NCBI RefSeq assembly: GCF_016629525.1
Contig: NZ_AP024269.1
Location: 4,764,501-4,828,500, forward strand
Source: Kaistia sp. 32K
Lineage (GTDB): Bacteria; Pseudomonadota; Alphaproteobacteria; Rhizobiales; Kaistiaceae
Reading direction: 5' to 3'
DNA length: 64,000 nucleotides
Positions 8,989-19,493 of this stretch are shown in pieces (positions within the stretch are counted from its first letter, which is position 1; each line of letters opens with the position of its first letter). The notes beneath the pieces were generated by a model. It was given only the letters and a program-made list of their open reading frames with translations, was not told the origin of the DNA and made no database searches. Made by a program: the position numbers and the translations under genes.

Positions 8989-10293
8989 TCAGAGGATGTA
9001 GCGCGACAGGTCGATGTTGCGCGAGAGATCGCCGATATGCGCCTCGATATAGGCGGCGTCGATCGTCACCGTGTCGCCGGAGCGATCCGGGGCCGCGAAG
9101 CTGATGTCGTCGAGGATGCGCTCCATGACGGTTTGCAGCCGGCGCGCGCCGATGTTCTCGACCGACGAGTTCACCTCGACCGCGATGCGGGCGATGGCGT
9201 CGATCGCGTCCTCGGCGATCACGAGCTTGACGCCTTCCGTCTGCATCAGCGCCACATACTGCTTGATCAGGCTAGCCTCCGGTTCCGTCAGAATCTGGCG
9301 GAAGTCGGCCTGGGTCAGCGCGTTGAGCTCGACGCGGATCGGCAGGCGGCCCTGCAGCTCCGGCAGCAGGTCCGACGGCTTGGCGATGTGGAAGGCGCCC
9401 GACGCGATGAAGAGGATGTGATCGGTCTTCACCGGGCCGTACTTGGTTGCGACGGTCGTACCTTCAATCAAAGGTAGAAGATCGCGCTGCACGCCTTCAC
9501 GTGAAACATCGCCGGCCCGGCCTTCGCGGGCGCAGATCTTGTCGATCTCGTCCAGGAAGACGATGCCGTCGTTCTCGACGATCGAGATCGCCTCGGCCGT
9601 CAGCTGTTCGTCGTCGAGCAGCTTGTCGGATTCCTCGTCGATCAGCACCTTGTAGCTGTCCTTGACCGTGACGCGGCGCGTCTTGGTCTTGCCGCCGAAG
9701 GCCTTGCCGAGCATGTCGCCGATATTCATCACGCCGATCGAGGCGCCCGGCATGCCGGGAACGTCGAACTGCGGCAGGCCGCCGGACTGGTCGCGCACCT
9801 GGATCTCGATTTCCTTGTCGTCCAGCTCGTTGGCGCGCAGCTTCTTGCGGAAGCTCTCGCGCGTCGCCGGGCTGGCGCTGTCGCCGACGAGCGCGTTCAG
9901 CACGCGTTCCTCGGCCGAGAGATGCGCCTTGGCTTCGACATCCTTGCGCTTCTTCTCGCGGGTGAGCGAGATGCCGACCTCGACCAGGTCGCGGACGATC
10001 TGCTCGACGTCGCGGCCGACATAGCCGACCTCGGTGAACTTGGTCGCCTCGACCTTGAGGAACGGGGCGCCGGCGAGGCGGGCGAGGCGGCGCGAGATCT
10101 CGGTCTTGCCGACGCCGGTCGGCCCGATCATCAGGATGTTCTTCGGCAGCACTTCTTCGCGCATCGTGCCTTCGAGCTGCTGGCGCCGCCAGCGGTTACG
10201 CAGGGCGATGGCGACGGCGCGCTTGGCGTCGTTCTGGCCGATGATGTAGCGGTCGAGCTCGGAGACGATCTCGCGGGGAGAGAAATTGGTCAT
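8989..10293 (-). CDS. hslU: ATP-dependent protease ATPase subunit HslU
   Basis: AAA+ unfoldase of the HslUV (ClpYQ) protease. Walker [10 protein letters not shown] near residue 57, Walker B FLDEIDKI near 250, GYVGRDVE pore-loop region near 90, sensor/arginine-finger region [17 protein letters not shown], and the C-terminal IDLSRYIL that docks into HslV. 434 residues, full length. Lies 117 bases downstream of hslV; both are usually heat-shock induced. Confidence 0.97.
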   Translation of the reverse strand: MTNFSPREIVSELDRYIIGQNDAKRAVAIALRNRWRRQQLEGTMREEVLPKNILMIGPTGVGKTEISRRLARLAGAPFLKVEATKFTEVGYVGRDVEQIVRDLVEVGISLTREKKRKDVEAKAHLSAEERVLNALVGDSASPATRESFRKKLRANELDDKEIEIQVRDQSGGLPQFDVPGMPGASIGVMNIGDMLGKAFGGKTKTRRVTVKDSYKVLIDEESDKLLDDEQLTAEAISIVENDGIVFLDEIDKICAREGRAGDVSREGVQRDLLPLIEGTTVATKYGPVKTDHILFIASGAFHIAKPSDLLPELQGRLPIRVELNALTQADFRQILTEPEASLIKQYVALMQTEGVKLVIAEDAIDAIARIAVEVNSSVENIGARRLQTVMERILDDISFAAPDRSGDTVTIDAAYIEAHIGDLSRNIDLSRYIL

Positions 10294-10410
10294 GGGACTT
10301 CCTGTCCGCCTGTAGCGTTTTCAAGCGAAGTGTGTGCGGTTCGCGGCTCGAAAACGCGTCAAAACAAGGAGCTAGAGGGTCGAGCCGTTTCGGGGAAACG
10401 GTGAGACGCT

Positions 10411-10977
10411 CTAGGCAGCGTCGAGCTGTTCGAGCGTCACGCTGGTGTTGGTGTAAACGCAGATCTCGGCGGCGATCGCCATCGCCTTGCGGGCGATCTG
10501 TTCAGCCGTGAGATCGGTGTCGGCCAGCGCGCGGGCGGCGGCGAGGGCGTAGTTGCCGCCGGAGCCGATGCCCATGACGCCGCCTTCCGGCTCGAGCACG
10601 TCGCCATTGCCGGTAAGCACCAGGCTCGTCGTCTTGTCGGCGACCAGCATCATCGCCTCGAGATGGCGCAGATAGCGGTCGGTGCGCCAGTCCTTGGCGA
10701 GCTCGACGCAGGCACGGGTCAGTTGTCCCGGATACTGCTCGAGCTTCGCCTCGAGGCGTTCGAACAGGGTGAAGGCGTCGGCGGTCGAGCCGGCGAAACC
10801 GGCGATCACGCCGCCCTTGCCGAGCGGGCGGACCTTGCGGGCCGTGTGCTTGATGACGGTCTGGCCCAGCGACACCTGGCCGTCGCCGGCGATGACCACC
10901 TTGTCGCCCTTGCGAACGGTGATGATCGTCGTCCCGTGCCAAGCCGCATAGGGGCTATCGTTCTGGGAATGTGTCAT
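10411..10977 (-). CDS. hslV: ATP-dependent protease proteolytic subunit HslV
   Basis: Threonine peptidase of HslUV. The mature N-terminus is the Thr of [24 protein letters not shown], preceded by a 14-residue leader ([14 protein letters not shown]) that is removed, as in other alphaproteobacteria. [14 protein letters not shown] near 135 is conserved. 188 residues. Divergent from hisB. Confidence 0.96.
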   Translation of the reverse strand: MTHSQNDSPYAAWHGTTIITVRKGDKVVIAGDGQVSLGQTVIKHTARKVRPLGKGGVIAGFAGSTADAFTLFERLEAKLEQYPGQLTRACVELAKDWRTDRYLRHLEAMMLVADKTTSLVLTGNGDVLEPEGGVMGIGSGGNYALAAARALADTDLTAEQIARKAMAIAAEICVYTNTSVTLEQLDAA

Positions 10978-11100
10978 GATTTGCTTTCGTGGCGGATCGC
11001 CTTGGTCCCTTGAGGCCCCGCGGCGATCCCTGTTGGCTAGAGCGTCTCTGGAGCGTCTTATGTAGGCGCACCGTCCGGCGATGCAAAGGCTTGCTCAACC

Positions 11101-11129
11101 TTGTGGCGTTACAGGGAAACGCCTGTTAA
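11101..11129 (+). promoter_or_regulatory. Possible sigma-70 promoter of the his operon
   Basis: TTGTGG (11101-11106), 17 bases, TGTTAA (11124-11129), 44 bases before the hisB start. Weak consensus; position is the main support. Confidence 0.3.
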
Positions 11130-11172
11130 AAGCCGGCTGTCCCTAGCAAGGCGGACTGAGAAGGAAAGAGAT

Positions 11173-11766
11173 ATGCGTAGCGCCACGATCGAGCGCAAGA
11201 CGAAGGAAACCGAGATCGCGGTAACGCTGGATCTCGACGGCACCGGCCGCGCCGACATCGCCACGGGCGTCGGCTTCTTCGATCATATGCTCGATCAGCT
11301 GGCCCGCCACGGCCTGATGGACCTGACCATCCGCTGCAAGGGCGATCTGCATATCGACCAGCACCACACCGTCGAGGATGTCGGCATCGCCATCGGCCAG
11401 GCGCTCAAGAAGGCGCTGGGCGAGATGCGCGGCATCACGCGCTATGCCGACACCCACCTCGCCATGGACGAGGCGCTGACGCGCTGCGCCATCGACGTCT
11501 CCGGCCGGCCCTATCTGGTCTGGAAGGTCGAGTTCACGCGCGACAAGGTCGGCGATTTCGATACCGAGCTGTTCAAGGAATTCTTCCAGGCCTTCGCCCA
11601 GAACGCCGGCATCACGCTGCACATCGAGAACCTCTACGGCGACAACAACCACCATATCGCCGAGACCTGCTTCAAGGCGGTCGCGCGCACGCTTCGCGTC
11701 GCGGCGTCGATCGATCCGCGCCAGGCCGACCGTGTGCCGTCGACCAAGGGCAAGCTCGGCGACTGA
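11173..11766 (+). CDS. hisB: Imidazoleglycerol-phosphate dehydratase
   Basis: Dehydrates imidazole glycerol phosphate in histidine synthesis. Mn-binding His motifs are present: [25 protein letters not shown] and [14 protein letters not shown]. Monofunctional, 197 residues, without the phosphatase half seen in enterics. ATG 11173 follows a good GAAGGAAAGAG ribosome site; upstream in-frame sequence is noncoding. First gene of a run hisB-DUF2628-hisH-hisA-hisF-hisE. Confidence 0.97.
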   Translation: MRSATIERKTKETEIAVTLDLDGTGRADIATGVGFFDHMLDQLARHGLMDLTIRCKGDLHIDQHHTVEDVGIAIGQALKKALGEMRGITRYADTHLAMDEALTRCAIDVSGRPYLVWKVEFTRDKVGDFDTELFKEFFQAFAQNAGITLHIENLYGDNNHHIAETCFKAVARTLRVAASIDPRQADRVPSTKGKLGD

Positions 11767-11775
11767 GAGGGCGGC

Positions 11776-12267
11776 ATGACGATCTACACCGTGCACGCAC
11801 CGCCCGTTTCCGCGACCGGCGGGCTGGACGAGGCCGACCGCATGATCTTCGTCAAGGACGGCTTCTCGTGGCCGGCCTTCTTCCTGCCGGTGCTGTGGAT
11901 GCTCTATCGGCGCATGTGGGTGGTGCTCGCAGTCTATGCGCTCTACCTCGTCGCGATCGAGCTTTCCGGCCGCTATCTCGGCGCGCCGACGGCGGCGGCG
12001 CTCGGCCTGCTCGGCGCGCTGTTCCTCGGCCTCGAGGGCAGTTCGCTTCTGCGCTGGACGCTTTCGCGGCGCCGCTTCACCGAGGCGGGCGTCGCCGAGG
12101 GCCGTTCGCGCGCCGAGGCCGAGATCCGCTTTTTCCACCGTTTCGCCGCCGCTTCGCCGGTCGTGCCGGAGGCCGTTCCGGCCACCGCCAGGATCGCTCG
12201 CGCGGCGCAGCCCAATGCCTCGGCCGATATCGTCGGCCTCTTTCCGACCCCGGGGACAGCCCGATGA
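11776..12267 (+). CDS. DUF2628 family inner-membrane protein
   Basis: N-terminal [24 protein letters not shown] is the DUF2628 signature, followed by two hydrophobic segments (about residues 45-90), then a cytosolic tail rich in Ala/Arg. 163 residues. Sits between hisB and hisH in most Rhizobiales and overlaps hisH by 4 bases; its role in or outside histidine synthesis is not known. Confidence 0.85.
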   Translation: MTIYTVHAPPVSATGGLDEADRMIFVKDGFSWPAFFLPVLWMLYRRMWVVLAVYALYLVAIELSGRYLGAPTAAALGLLGALFLGLEGSSLLRWTLSRRRFTEAGVAEGRSRAEAEIRFFHRFAAASPVVPEAVPATARIARAAQPNASADIVGLFPTPGTAR

Positions 12268-12914
12268 CCATTGCCATCATTGACTACGGCGCGGGCAATC
12301 TTCGCTCGGCCGCCAAGGCGCTCGAACTCGCCGCCGCCGGCATCGGCTCGACGGCGCGGATCGTCGTCACCGCCGATCCCGACGTCGTCGCCAAGGCGGA
12401 TCACGTCGTCTTGCCGGGGGACGGCGCCTTTGCCGATTGCCGCACCAATCTCGACAGCGTCGACGGCATGATCGAGGCGATCAACGAGACGATCGACGCC
12501 AAGGGACGGCCGTTCCTCGGCATCTGCGTCGGCATGCAGCTCCTGGCGACGCGCGGCATCGAATATGGCGTAACCAAGGGCCTCGGCCGCATTCCCGGCG
12601 AAGTGCGCCGGATCGAACCCTCCGATCCGCGCCTGAAGATCCCGCATATGGGCTGGAACACGCTGAACGCCTCCGCCCCGCATCCGCTCCTCGACGGCAT
12701 CGCGCTGGGCGACGACGGCTGGCATGCCTATTTCCTGCATGCCTACCAGCTCTTCGCCGAACAGCCGGGCGACGTCATCGCGACCGCCGATTATGGCGGT
12801 CCGGTCACGGCGATCGTCACCACCGGCAACATCGCCGGAACCCAGTTCCATCCCGAGAAGAGCCAGAAGCTTGGTCTCGCCCTTCTCGCCAACTTCCTGA
12901 AGTGGAAGCCCTGA
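12264..12914 (+). CDS. hisH: Imidazole glycerol phosphate synthase, glutaminase subunit
   Basis: Class I glutamine amidotransferase supplying ammonia to HisF. IDYGAGNL at the N-terminus, nucleophile Cys in [11 protein letters not shown] near residue 88, and catalytic His/Glu in [10 protein letters not shown] near 195. 216 residues from the ATG at 12264, which overlaps the previous stop; the longer open frame back to 11868 is a shadow of DUF2628. Confidence 0.97.
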   Translation: MTIAIIDYGAGNLRSAAKALELAAAGIGSTARIVVTADPDVVAKADHVVLPGDGAFADCRTNLDSVDGMIEAINETIDAKGRPFLGICVGMQLLATRGIEYGVTKGLGRIPGEVRRIEPSDPRLKIPHMGWNTLNASAPHPLLDGIALGDDGWHAYFLHAYQLFAEQPGDVIATADYGGPVTAIVTTGNIAGTQFHPEKSQKLGLALLANFLKWKP

Positions 12915-13654
12915 TGATCCTTTTCCCCGCCATCGACCTGAAGGATGGCGCCTGCGTCCGTCTGAAGCTGGGCGACATGGAGCAGGCGACGGTGTTCAAC
13001 ACCGATCCCGCCGCCCAGGCGCATGAATTCGAGACCCAGGGCTTCGAATATCTGCATGTCGTCGACCTGAACGGCGCCTTCGCCGGCCAGCCGGTCAACG
13101 GTGCGGCGGTCGAGGCCATCCTGAAGGCGGTCGAGATGCCGGTCCAGCTCGGCGGCGGCATCCGCGATCGCGCCGGCGTCGAAGCCTGGCTCGACAAGGG
13201 CATTTCGCGCGTCATCCTCGGCACGATTGCCGTGCGTGATCCCGATCTCGTCCGCGAGGCCTGCAAGGCCTATCCGGGCCAGGTCGCCGTCGGCATCGAC
13301 GCGCGCGGCGGCAAGGTCGCGGTCGAGGGCTGGGCCGAGACGTCCGAGCTGACGACGATCGAGCTGGCGCGCCGCTTCGAGGATGCCGGCGTGGCGGCGA
13401 TCGTCTTCACCGATATCGACCGCGACGGCGTGTTGAAGGGCCTCAACATCGAATCGACGCTGGCGCTCGCCCGCGCCGTCGAGATCCCGGTGATCGCCTC
13501 CGGCGGCCTCGCCTCGATCGACGACGTCAAGCGCCTGCTCGAGCCCGATTGCGCCATCCTGGAAGGCGCGATTTCCGGCCGCGCCCTCTATGACGGCCGC
13601 CTCGATCCGGCGGCGGCGCTGAAGCTGATCCGCGAAGCGCGGGAGACCGCCTGA
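12914..13654 (+). CDS. hisA: ProFAR isomerase (HisA)
   Basis: Amadori rearrangement of ProFAR to PRFAR. TIM barrel with the catalytic Asp in FPAIDLKDG near residue 8, phosphate-binding loops VQLGGGIRD and [12 protein letters not shown], and [12 protein letters not shown] near 170. 246 residues. ATG at 12914 overlaps the hisH stop by one base (TGATG); the longer upstream open frame is inside hisH. Confidence 0.97.
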   Translation: MILFPAIDLKDGACVRLKLGDMEQATVFNTDPAAQAHEFETQGFEYLHVVDLNGAFAGQPVNGAAVEAILKAVEMPVQLGGGIRDRAGVEAWLDKGISRVILGTIAVRDPDLVREACKAYPGQVAVGIDARGGKVAVEGWAETSELTTIELARRFEDAGVAAIVFTDIDRDGVLKGLNIESTLALARAVEIPVIASGGLASIDDVKRLLEPDCAILEGAISGRALYDGRLDPAAALKLIREARETA

Positions 13655-14442
13655 TGCTCAAGACCCGTGTCATCCCCTGCCTGGACGTGCATGACGGCCG
13701 CGTCGTCAAGGGCGTGCAGTTCGTGGACCTCATCGACGCCGGCGATCCGGTCGAGGCCGCCAAGGCCTATGACGCCGCCGGCGCCGACGAACTCTGCTTC
13801 CTCGACATCACGGCGACGCACGAGAACCGCGGCACCATCCTCGATGTCGTGGCGCGCACCGCCGAGGCCTGCTTCATGCCGGTGACGGTCGGCGGCGGCG
13901 TCCGCGCCGTCGAGGACATCCGCGCCCTGATGCTGGCCGGCGCCGACAAGGTGGCGATCAATTCGGCCGCCGTGACGGACCGCATGATCGTCGCCCGCGC
14001 GGCCGAGAAGTTCGGCGCGCAGGCGATCGTCGTCGCCATCGATGCCAAGCAGACCAAGCGCCGCGGCATGAGTGGCGATCACCACGACCGCTGGGAGATC
14101 TTCACCCATGGCGGCCGCAAGCCGACCGGCATCGACGCGATCGAATATGCGATCGAAGTCGCGGCGCTCGGCGCCGGCGAGATCCTCCTGACCTCGATGG
14201 ACCGCGACGGCACGCGCGACGGTTTCGACCTCGCTTTGACGCGGGCGATCGCCGACGCGGTGCCGGTTCCGGTGATCGCGTCGGGCGGCGTCGGCGCGCT
14301 CGACCATTTCGTCGACGGCGTCGTCGAGGGCCATGCCAGCGCGGTGCTCGCCGCCTCGGTCTTCCATTTCGGCCAGTTCACCATCGGCGAAGTAAAGTCC
14401 CACATGGCGGCGGCCGGCATTCCGGTCCGTCTCGACGGTTAA
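13654..14442 (+). CDS. hisF: Imidazole glycerol phosphate synthase, cyclase subunit
   Basis: TIM-barrel partner of HisH; makes IGP and AICAR from [25 protein letters not shown] at the N-terminus with the catalytic Asp, [12 protein letters not shown] and [15 protein letters not shown] with the second catalytic Asp, [14 protein letters not shown] near 205. 262 residues. Overlaps the hisA stop by one base. Confidence 0.97.
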   Translation: MLKTRVIPCLDVHDGRVVKGVQFVDLIDAGDPVEAAKAYDAAGADELCFLDITATHENRGTILDVVARTAEACFMPVTVGGGVRAVEDIRALMLAGADKVAINSAAVTDRMIVARAAEKFGAQAIVVAIDAKQTKRRGMSGDHHDRWEIFTHGGRKPTGIDAIEYAIEVAALGAGEILLTSMDRDGTRDGFDLALTRAIADAVPVPVIASGGVGALDHFVDGVVEGHASAVLAASVFHFGQFTIGEVKSHMAAAGIPVRLDG

Positions 14443-14454
14443 GGAGGGCAGGGC

Positions 14455-14778
14455 ATGTCGAACTTCACGCTTTCCGACCTCGCCGCGATCATTAGGGACC
14501 GCGCCCATTCGGGCGATCCCGGCTCCTATACGGCCAAGCTCGTCGCCAAGGGGCCGTCGCGCTGCGCCAAGAAATTCGGCGAGGAGGCCGTCGAGGCCGT
14601 GATCGCCGCGACCGAGCGCAACGCGGCCGACCTGACGTCGGAGGCGGCCGACGTGCTCTACCATCTGCTCGTCATGCTGGAGGCGGCCGACGTGCCGCTC
14701 GACGCGGTGATGGACGAGCTCGAAGGCCGCACCCGCCAGACCGGGCTGCAGGAAAAGGCGTCGCGGCCGGCGGAGTGA
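14455..14778 (+). CDS. hisE: Phosphoribosyl-ATP pyrophosphatase
   Basis: All-alpha NTP-pyrophosphohydrolase acting in step 2 of histidine synthesis. [14 protein letters not shown] and [14 protein letters not shown] carry the E-x2-E...E-x3-D metal motif. 107 residues, separate from HisI as usual in alphaproteobacteria. AGGAGGGC ribosome site immediately upstream. Confidence 0.95.
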   Translation: MSNFTLSDLAAIIRDRAHSGDPGSYTAKLVAKGPSRCAKKFGEEAVEAVIAATERNAADLTSEAADVLYHLLVMLEAADVPLDAVMDELEGRTRQTGLQEKASRPAE

Positions 14779-14801
14779 TCCGCGGTCCGGGGAGAATGAT
14801 C

Positions 14802-15755
14802 ATGGACAAGTCCGCGCGGATCGAGCACGCCCCGCATCGCTATTTCGGCCGCAAGGAATGGGCGGGCCTCCGGGCCGACATGCCGCTGACGCTGACCGAG
14901 GATGACCTCGTCCGGCTGCGCAGCCTGAACGATCCGATCTCGATCGACGAGGTGGTGACGATCTACCTGCCGCTATCGCGGCTGCTCAGCCTCTATGTCG
15001 CGGCGACGCAGGGGCTCTACAACGCCACCCGCACCTTCCTCGGCGCGACCGAGGGCAAGACGCCCTTCATCATCGGCATCGGCGGCTCGGTCGCGGTCGG
15101 CAAGTCGACCACGGCGCGCGTGCTGAAGGCGCTGCTGGCGCGCTGGACCAACACGCCAAAGGTCGACCTGATCACCACCGACGGCTTCCTCTACCCGAAC
15201 GCCGTGCTCGAGCGCGAAGGGCTGATGGAGCGCAAGGGTTTTCCCGAGAGCTACGACCTGCCGGCGCTGCTCGCCTTTCTCTCCGACATCAAGGCCGGGC
15301 GCGGCAGCGTCTCGGCGCCGGTCTATTCGCATCTCGTCTACGACATCGTGCCGAGCGAGCGGGTCACCATCGACCGGCCGGACATCCTGATCGTCGAGGG
15401 CATCAACGTGCTGCAGGCGCCGCGCCTGCCGCGCGACGGCACGGCGGTGCCCTTCGTCTCCGACTTCTTCGATTTCTCGATCTATATCGACGCCGTCGAG
15501 GCCGACATCCGGCGCTGGTATGTCGAGCGCTTCCAGCGGCTGCGCGAGACGGCCTTCCGCGACCCCAACTCCTACTTCCATCGCTACTCGCTGATCTCCG
15601 ACGAGGAGGCGCTGGCGATCGCCGAGGGGCTCTGGTCGCGCATCAATCGTCTCAACCTCTACGAGAACATCCTGCCGACCCGACCGCGCGCCGACCTGAT
15701 CCTATCCAAAGGAGAAAGTCACCGGATCGAACAGGTCGCCTTGCGCCGTTTGTGA
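14802..15755 (+). CDS. coaA: Pantothenate kinase (type I)
   Basis: First committed step of CoA synthesis. P-loop [13 protein letters not shown] near residue 92, [12 protein letters not shown] and YDIVPSERV(T) region, and the IVEGINVLQ motif of CoaA/PRK-like kinases. Start set at ATG 14802, seven bases after GGGGAG; the GTG/ATG codons just upstream lack spacing. 317 residues. Follows hisE as in other rhizobia. Confidence 0.94.
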   Translation: MDKSARIEHAPHRYFGRKEWAGLRADMPLTLTEDDLVRLRSLNDPISIDEVVTIYLPLSRLLSLYVAATQGLYNATRTFLGATEGKTPFIIGIGGSVAVGKSTTARVLKALLARWTNTPKVDLITTDGFLYPNAVLEREGLMERKGFPESYDLPALLAFLSDIKAGRGSVSAPVYSHLVYDIVPSERVTIDRPDILIVEGINVLQAPRLPRDGTAVPFVSDFFDFSIYIDAVEADIRRWYVERFQRLRETAFRDPNSYFHRYSLISDEEALAIAEGLWSRINRLNLYENILPTRPRADLILSKGESHRIEQVALRRL

Positions 15756-15876
15756 GGCGTAGCCTGGGTTTTCGGCACTTGGGATTGCCACTCGTTCGCA
15801 GTTGCGAAGATAGCCGTTGAAGCCTCCTCCGGGCGATGTTAAGGCGCCCGGACCGCTTGAAGGGCCGAGGACGATC

Positions 15877-16776
15877 ATGCCGAAATGGAACGACAGGATT
15901 ACGCTTGTCGCGCTCAGCTCGATCGTCATCGCGCTGGTCGTGATGGGGCTGAAATATGCCGCCTACTGGAAGACCGGCAGCGTCGCGCTCTATTCGGATG
16001 CGCTCGAGAGCATCGTCAACCTGGCGACGGCGGTGGCGGCGTTCTGGGCGATCCGCCTCAGCCACAAGCCAGCCGACAGCGACCACCAGTTCGGCCACCA
16101 CAAGGCGGAGTATTTCTCCGCCGTGCTGGAAGGCGTGCTGATCGTCGTCGCGGCGCTCCTGATCCTGCGCGAGGCCTGGATCTCCTATGAGGAGAAGCGC
16201 GCGCTCGAGAATGCCGGCGTCGGCCTCTCGATCAACCTGATCGCCACCGCCATCAACGGCGCCTGGGCGATGTACCTGTTCCGCTTCGGCCGTCGACGCC
16301 GTTCGCCCGCCTTCATCGCCGAGGCCTGGCATCTGACCAGCGACGTCGTCAGCTCGGTCGGCGTCTTCATCGGCCTCGTGCTCGTGGCGCTGACCGGCTG
16401 GATCGTGCTCGATCCGCTGCTCGCCGTCATCGTCGCCGTCAACATCCTGTGGTCCGGTTGGCGCGTCATCCGCGATTCGGTCGGCGGGCTGATGGACCAT
16501 GCGGTTTCGAGCGAGGTCGAGAGCGAGATCCGCGCCGTCATCTCGGCCGAGGCGACCGGCGCCATCGAGGTGCACGACCTCAGAACCCGCAATGCCGGCC
16601 GCGTCATCTTCATCGAGTTCCACCTGGTCGTGCCCGGCTCGATGACGGTTGCCGCCGGCCATGTCATCTGCGATCGCATCGAGGCGGCGCTGAACAAGGC
16701 GATCGAGGGCTCGGAAGTTCTGATCCATGTCGAGCCCGAGGCCGAGGCGCAGCACCACGGCGTCATCGTGCTCTAG
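15877..16776 (+). CDS. Cation diffusion facilitator family transporter
   Basis: Inner-membrane proton-coupled exporter of divalent metals. About six hydrophobic segments in the first 200 residues; metal-site motifs ALYSDALESIVN in TM2, HQFGHHKAEY after TM2 and HLTSDVVSS in TM5, then a soluble C-terminal domain with VHDLRTRNAG and HVICDRIE. The last TM2 site position is Asn rather than the common Asp, so metal preference is uncertain. ATG 15877 chosen on its GGGCCGAGGA ribosome site; 299 residues. Confidence 0.9.
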   Translation: MPKWNDRITLVALSSIVIALVVMGLKYAAYWKTGSVALYSDALESIVNLATAVAAFWAIRLSHKPADSDHQFGHHKAEYFSAVLEGVLIVVAALLILREAWISYEEKRALENAGVGLSINLIATAINGAWAMYLFRFGRRRRSPAFIAEAWHLTSDVVSSVGVFIGLVLVALTGWIVLDPLLAVIVAVNILWSGWRVIRDSVGGLMDHAVSSEVESEIRAVISAEATGAIEVHDLRTRNAGRVIFIEFHLVVPGSMTVAAGHVICDRIEAALNKAIEGSEVLIHVEPEAEAQHHGVIVL

Positions 16777-16830
16777 GATCGCCGGATTGGCCGCGCGGCA
16801 GCGCCATCCGGCCTCCGGACGGGCAAGAGC

Positions 16831-16859
16831 TTGATTTTCTGCCGCAAACTCATGATATC
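16831..16859 (+). promoter_or_regulatory. Possible promoter of grpE
   Basis: TTGATT (16831-16836), 17 bases, GATATC (16854-16859), about 40 bases before grpE. The -35 with preceding C (CTTGATT) also resembles a heat-shock sigma site. Not decisive. Confidence 0.3.
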
Positions 16860-16900
16860 GGGCCTAACCCTTTTGTCCTGATAAAAAGCGAGAGTTCGCC

Positions 16901-17500
16901 ATGTCCGACGATACCCAGTCCGTGCCCCCGACCGAGCCTGCCGTTGAAGCGGCCTCGGCAGAGGCCGACGTCGCCGCGGCGCGCATCGCGGCCCTGGAGG
17001 CGGAAGCCGCCGAACTGAAGGACCGTGTCCTGCGCACGGTCGCCGAGATGGAAAACCTGCGCCGCCGCACCGAGCGCGAGGTCGCCGATGCGCGTCAGTA
17101 CGGCATCGCCGCCTTCGCCCGCGACATGCTGACGGCCGGCGACAACCTGGCCCGCGCGATCGACGCCGTCCCCGACGAGGCGCGCACCGGCAACGAGGCG
17201 CTGACGGCCCTGATCGACGGCGTCGAGATGACCGAGCGCGACCTGCAGAATTCGCTCGAGCGGCACGGCGTCCGCAAGCTCGAGCCGCTCGGCCAGAAGT
17301 TCGATCCGCACCTGCACCAGGCCGTGTTCGAGATTCCGACCGAGGAGCAGCCGGCGGGAACCGTGCTGCAGGTGATGCAGTCCGGCTACGTCATCGGCGA
17401 CCGCGTCCTGCGCCCGGCCATGGTCGGCGTCGCCAAGGGCCCGGCCAAGCCGAAGGAGCCGAAGCCGGAAAACGACGCCGCCGCGTCCCGCTCCGCCTGA
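16901..17500 (+). CDS. grpE: Nucleotide exchange factor GrpE
   Basis: Releases ADP from DnaK. N-terminal acidic/Ala-rich tail, long coiled coil (about residues 25-85: [26 protein letters not shown]), then the beta-domain signature [51 protein letters not shown]. 199 residues. Distant here from dnaKJ (54-57 kb) and hrcA (46 kb). TGC-free region upstream has a possible promoter. Confidence 0.96.
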   Translation: MSDDTQSVPPTEPAVEAASAEADVAAARIAALEAEAAELKDRVLRTVAEMENLRRRTEREVADARQYGIAAFARDMLTAGDNLARAIDAVPDEARTGNEALTALIDGVEMTERDLQNSLERHGVRKLEPLGQKFDPHLHQAVFEIPTEEQPAGTVLQVMQSGYVIGDRVLRPAMVGVAKGPAKPKEPKPENDAAASRSA

Positions 17501-17513
17501 TCCGGGAGAGGCC

Positions 17514-18152
17514 GTGGACGCGTCCCTGCTCTTCGGCCTCGACCTTCTCGGCGTTGTCGTCTTTGCGCTGACCGGCGCGCTGGCCGCCTCGCGCCGGCAG
17601 CTCGACATCGTCAGCTTCGCATTCCTGGCGGCGATCACCGGCGTCGGCGGCGGCACGCTGCGCGATGTGATCCTCGGCACCACGCCCGTGTTCTGGATCG
17701 TCCAGCCCGCCTATGTCGTGGTGTGCATCGCGACGGCGGTCGCGACCTTCTTCCTGGCGCCCTTCGTCGAATATCGCTACCGGCTGCTGCTCTGGGCCGA
17801 CGCCATTGGCATTTCCGGCTATTGCGTGATGGGGGCGGCGCGGGCGCTCGATGCCGGCGCCAGCCCGCTCGGCGCCGTCGTGATGGGCGTCGTCACCGCG
17901 ACCTTCGGCGGCATCATCCGCGATATCGTCGCCGGCGAGCCGTCCGTCCTGCTGCGCAAGGAAATCTACATCACCGCCACGGTTGCCGGCGCCGGCCTGT
18001 TCGTGGTGGCGACGCTCGTCGGCGTGCCGTTCTGGCCGGCGGCGCTGCTTGGCGCCTTCTCCGCCTTCTTCGTCCGCGCCGGCGCGCTCACCTTCGGCTG
18101 GACGTTACCGGCCTATCGCTCGCGGCCGGGACGCCAGATCCCGCCGCGTTGA
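17514..18152 (+). CDS. TRIC/UPF0126 family cation channel-like membrane protein
   Basis: Two copies of the UPF0126 repeat with about seven hydrophobic segments; glycine-rich motifs AITGVGGGTLRDVILG near residue 43 and VVTATFGGIIRDIVAGEPSVLLRKEIYITA near 130 are diagnostic. Bacterial TRIC homologues form trimeric K+-permeable channels. GTG start at 17514, 14 bases after grpE. 212 residues. Confidence 0.9.
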   Translation: MDASLLFGLDLLGVVVFALTGALAASRRQLDIVSFAFLAAITGVGGGTLRDVILGTTPVFWIVQPAYVVVCIATAVATFFLAPFVEYRYRLLLWADAIGISGYCVMGAARALDAGASPLGAVVMGVVTATFGGIIRDIVAGEPSVLLRKEIYITATVAGAGLFVVATLVGVPFWPAALLGAFSAFFVRAGALTFGWTLPAYRSRPGRQIPPR

Positions 18153-18158
18153 TCGCCC

Positions 18159-19106
18159 TCACGCGGCGTAGCGTGTCGCGTCGACGCCGTAGTGGTTCAC
18201 ATAGCGCTCGCTGATCGACTGCACCGGCAGGATGATCAGCACGTCCGTCGTCCCGAACTGGCGGTCGACGACCGCGCCGTCGCCGATATAGGCGCCGAGG
18301 CGGAGATAGCCCTTGATCAGCGGCGGCAGGGTCTTCAGCGCGGCCTTCATGTCGATCTCGGCTTCGCCAAGCCGATCCATCGGCACGCCGCGGCCGGCGA
18401 TGGCGCTCACCGACCATTCGGCCGGGGCGCGGGCATTGTGATGCAGGAAGGAGAGCGGCAGCGCCAGCGCGTCCGGATCCGTGCCCTCCAGCGAGGCGCA
18501 GCCGACCATGACGTCGATCTTGTGGCTGCGCACATAGCTCCAGATGCCGTGCCAGAGCAGCTCGACCGTGCGCTTGGTGCGATACGGCTTCAGCACGCAG
18601 GAGCGGCCGAGCTCGAGGAAGTTCAGCCGCTGGTGCCGCTCGACGAGCGCGCCGATATCGAACTCGTTGGCCGAGTAGAAGCCGGTGTGGCGCTCGGCCA
18701 CCTCCTGTCGCAGCAGGCGGTAGGTGCCGACGATGGCGGATTCGCCGGCGCTGGTGCGGGTGTCGTGGTCGATGACGAGCAGGTGGTCGCAGATCTTGTC
18801 GAAGCCGTCCCGGTCGCGCCGCGACAGCTGCGCCTGCATGTCGGGGATCGCCGACATCTCCTCGTAGAACACCTTGTAGCGCAGCTTCTGCGCCTTCTTG
18901 ACCTCGCGCGGCGTGGTCGCGAGGCGCACTTCGAGCGAACCGATCCTACCGAGAGGTTCAGGCAATGCGGGGGCAGGGCGAAGGGACTTGGACATCGACA
19001 GCTTTATACCGCCGAATACAAGCTGCGATAGTGCCGGCAGGGCCACGGTTGCGCCGGAAATGCGCAGCGCCTCCTGGGATATCGCTGCAAGATCGCGCTT
19101 GGCCAT
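18159..19106 (-). CDS. GNAT-fold acyltransferase, OlsB/hemolysin-like
   Basis: Acyl-ACP-dependent N-acyltransferase family that includes OlsB, which makes lyso-ornithine lipid. The stretch LEVRLATTPREVKKAQKLRYKVFYEEM, then CDHLLVID, IVGTYRLLRQEVA and FLELGRSCVLKPYR, matches the family order. ATG 19106 gives 315 residues; the open frame upstream adds 93 residues of non-family sequence and is left out. Ornithine-lipid synthesis versus another amino-acyl lipid is not resolved; no olsA gene is adjacent. Confidence 0.75.
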   Translation of the reverse strand: MAKRDLAAISQEALRISGATVALPALSQLVFGGIKLSMSKSLRPAPALPEPLGRIGSLEVRLATTPREVKKAQKLRYKVFYEEMSAIPDMQAQLSRRDRDGFDKICDHLLVIDHDTRTSAGESAIVGTYRLLRQEVAERHTGFYSANEFDIGALVERHQRLNFLELGRSCVLKPYRTKRTVELLWHGIWSYVRSHKIDVMVGCASLEGTDPDALALPLSFLHHNARAPAEWSVSAIAGRGVPMDRLGEAEIDMKAALKTLPPLIKGYLRLGAYIGDGAVVDRQFGTTDVLIILPVQSISERYVNHYGVDATRYAA

Positions 19107-19493
19107 CGTCTCTGTCTCCGTCTTCCGCGATGCCGGCTTTTCGGCCGGGCCGCCACCAAAGCACAGGTCTCCGACAGTTTGGTGACGAAGGGTGGCGGCG
19201 AAGGGAGGATCGGCCCGGGCCATGCCGACCCGACGGGCCGCGGCGACAGTTGCTGTTCGGGCGGCAAACCGGCCGGGCAGGGCGACCTGCCAGCCGATTG
19301 GCCCACCTGACATGGTCACCTGATATGCCGAGCTGATCTGCTGACCGCGCGGCCGGCCGGGCAATCCTGCCGCTGTTGCGCTCACATAGGCCGGTCGATG
19401 CAGCCGGCCAGCCCCGGCCCGGTTGAACCTCCGGGCCGTGTCGCGCTGGCCCGATGGGTGCCGCCCGCCCCGGTCGATCCTGCGGATCGCCGG
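19107..19493. other. Intergenic region without recognised gene
   Basis: GC-rich stretch between the GNAT gene and the 3' end of comM. Open frames here are continuations or shadows; I see no RNA gene or repeat. Confidence 0.5.
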